Below, piece by piece: positions 4,695 through 5,476 of a stretch of DNA of 5,476 nucleotides. Every line of letters begins with the position of its first letter. The stretch's first letter is position 1. The notes below the pieces were generated by a model, which worked only from the letters and a program-made list of their open reading frames with translations, made no database searches and was not told the origin of the DNA. The stretch is from an uncultured Clostridia bacterium. Its GTDB lineage: Bacteria > Bacillota > Clostridia > TANB77 > CAG-508. The stretch spans positions 1 to 5,476 of the forward strand of contig CALXQF010000086.1 in the NCBI GenBank assembly GCA_944390505.1, read 5' to 3'. A program made the position numbers and the translations under genes.

Positions 4695-5476
4695 TTGGAA
4701 AAACAAACAATCTATGACTTACTGATGAAACAGCTTAAGAATAGTAGCATTAAAGTAGATGAACCAATGAAACAACATACCAATTTCAAAATTGGTGGAA
4801 ATGCCGATATTTATGTAGTAGCAAAAACAGTAGAAGATATTAAGCAAGTAAGCAAATTTGCAAAAGAAAATGCAATTCCACTTACCATAATAGGAAATGG
4901 AAGTAATGTATTAGTAGCAGACAAAGGGATTAGAGGAATTGTATTAAAAATAGCATTAGATGATATAGAAATACAAAAAGAAAAAGAGTATGCCATTATT
5001 CAGGTAGGAGCAGGTGTTCCACTTGGGAAATTAGCACAGATATTATTAAAAGAAGGTATAGGAGGCTTTGAATTTGCAGCAGGAATTCCTGGAAGCATAG
5101 GAGGAGCTATTCGTATGAATGCAGGAGCTTATGGTGGAGAGATAAAAGATAGCATTAAGGAAGTTACCTATATGAACCAAGATAATGAAATAATCTCTAT
5201 TCCAGGGGAAGATTGTCAATTTTCCTATAGACATAGTTTCTTTAGCAAAGGAAATATGATTATTCTAAATGCAACTATTCAATTACCATATACAGAAAAA
5301 CAAAATATTCAAAATAAGATGGAAGAATATGCACAAAGTAGAAAAGAAAAACAGCCAATTGAATTTCCATCTGCAGGAAGTACTTTTAAAAGAGGAGAAG
5401 ATTTTATCACAGCAAAATTAATTGATGAATGTGGTTTAAAAGGCTACAAAATAGGAGATGCACAAGTATCTATCAA
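4695..5476 (+). CDS. murB: UDP-N-acetylenolpyruvoylglucosamine reductase MurB, 3' end beyond window
   Basis: MurB is the FAD enzyme that reduces UDP-GlcNAc-enolpyruvate to UDP-MurNAc with NADPH in the cytoplasmic stage of peptidoglycan synthesis. The first 260 codons are present, of about 300 expected. Motifs in order are TNFKIGG at 29-35, the FAD-binding GNGSNVLV at 67-74, AGIPGSIGG at 129-137 with MNAGAYGGE following, SYRHSFF at 177-183 with the conserved Arg179, and PSAGSTFKR at 225-233 with the proton-donor Ser229. The late catalytic Glu would lie beyond the window. SYRHSFF fits a Firmicutes-type (type II) MurB. The TTG start is chosen because AGGAGGA at 4680-4686 lies 8 nt upstream; the first in-frame ATG (4725, codon 11) has no SD. 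The reading frame is intact and the gene appears functional. It is essential in most walled bacteria and points to a chromosomal location. Confidence 0.95.
   Translation, partial: MEKQTIYDLLMKQLKNSSIKVDEPMKQHTNFKIGGNADIYVVAKTVEDIKQVSKFAKENAIPLTIIGNGSNVLVADKGIRGIVLKIALDDIEIQKEKEYAIIQVGAGVPLGKLAQILLKEGIGGFEFAAGIPGSIGGAIRMNAGAYGGEIKDSIKEVTYMNQDNEIISIPGEDCQFSYRHSFFSKGNMIILNATIQLPYTEKQNIQNKMEEYAQSRKEKQPIEFPSAGSTFKRGEDFITAKLIDECGLKGYKIGDAQVSI

Noticed and set aside
4811..4996. 61-codon reverse open frame
   Set aside because: It lies fully inside murB on the opposite strand, where the murB frame is intact with conserved motifs.
5046..5234. 62-codon reverse open frame
   Set aside because: It is also antisense to conserved murB motifs (AGIPGSIGG, SYRHSFF), with no sign of a coding role.
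1..5476. Mobile element, CRISPR, toxin-antitoxin or phage defence system
   Set aside because: No transposase, integrase, direct terminal repeats, regular spacer-repeat pattern or nuclease/toxin motifs were seen. The dehydrogenase and murB genes look like ordinary chromosomal genes with matching composition.

Overview
The base composition is very AT-rich, Shine-Dalgarno (SD) sequences of the AGGAGG type are common, and the genes are short, tightly packed and compact. With the protein families present, this suggests a low-GC Firmicute of the Clostridia type. Genus and species cannot be fixed from this window. I found no tRNA, rRNA, CRISPR array, transposase or phage gene.

Layout, left to right. 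(1) Positions 58-440 hold a self-contained unit: a strong extended -10 promoter, an 82-residue membrane protein of unknown function, and an intrinsic terminator. (2) Positions 441-657 are a non-coding leader with a weak promoter candidate and a small palindrome. (3) Positions 658-3658 form a three-gene operon: an SCP2-like (sterol-carrier/lipid-binding) protein, an iron-containing alcohol dehydrogenase and a class-3-like aldehyde dehydrogenase. (4) Positions 3673-4432, on the minus strand, hold a two-gene operon: a zinc-ribbon/Asn-rich/TM2 membrane protein followed by a DUF2752 membrane protein. Its end lies 14 bp from the end of the dehydrogenase operon. (5) Positions 4433-4694 are a divergent intergenic region with one promoter in each direction. 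(6) From 4695 to the window edge is the first 260 codons of murB, which starts with TTG.

The SCP2-ADH-ALDH operon reads as a module for interconverting an alcohol, an aldehyde and an acid, with a possible lipid carrier. The natural inference is long-chain or lipid-derived aldehydes, but the substrate is not visible in the sequence. Two things stand out. First, the alcohol dehydrogenase keeps all metal ligands but stops about 35-40 residues before the usual end of its family. Second, two of the three genes (SCP2-like and ALDH) have no good SD at the normal distance. Each instead has an SD about 46-50 nt upstream, with an inverted repeat filling the gap. If folded, each stem-loop would bring SD and ATG to about 9-12 nt apart. 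This SD-hairpin-AUG arrangement, seen twice in one operon, is the most unusual signal in the window. It is a hypothesis from sequence reading, not a demonstrated system.
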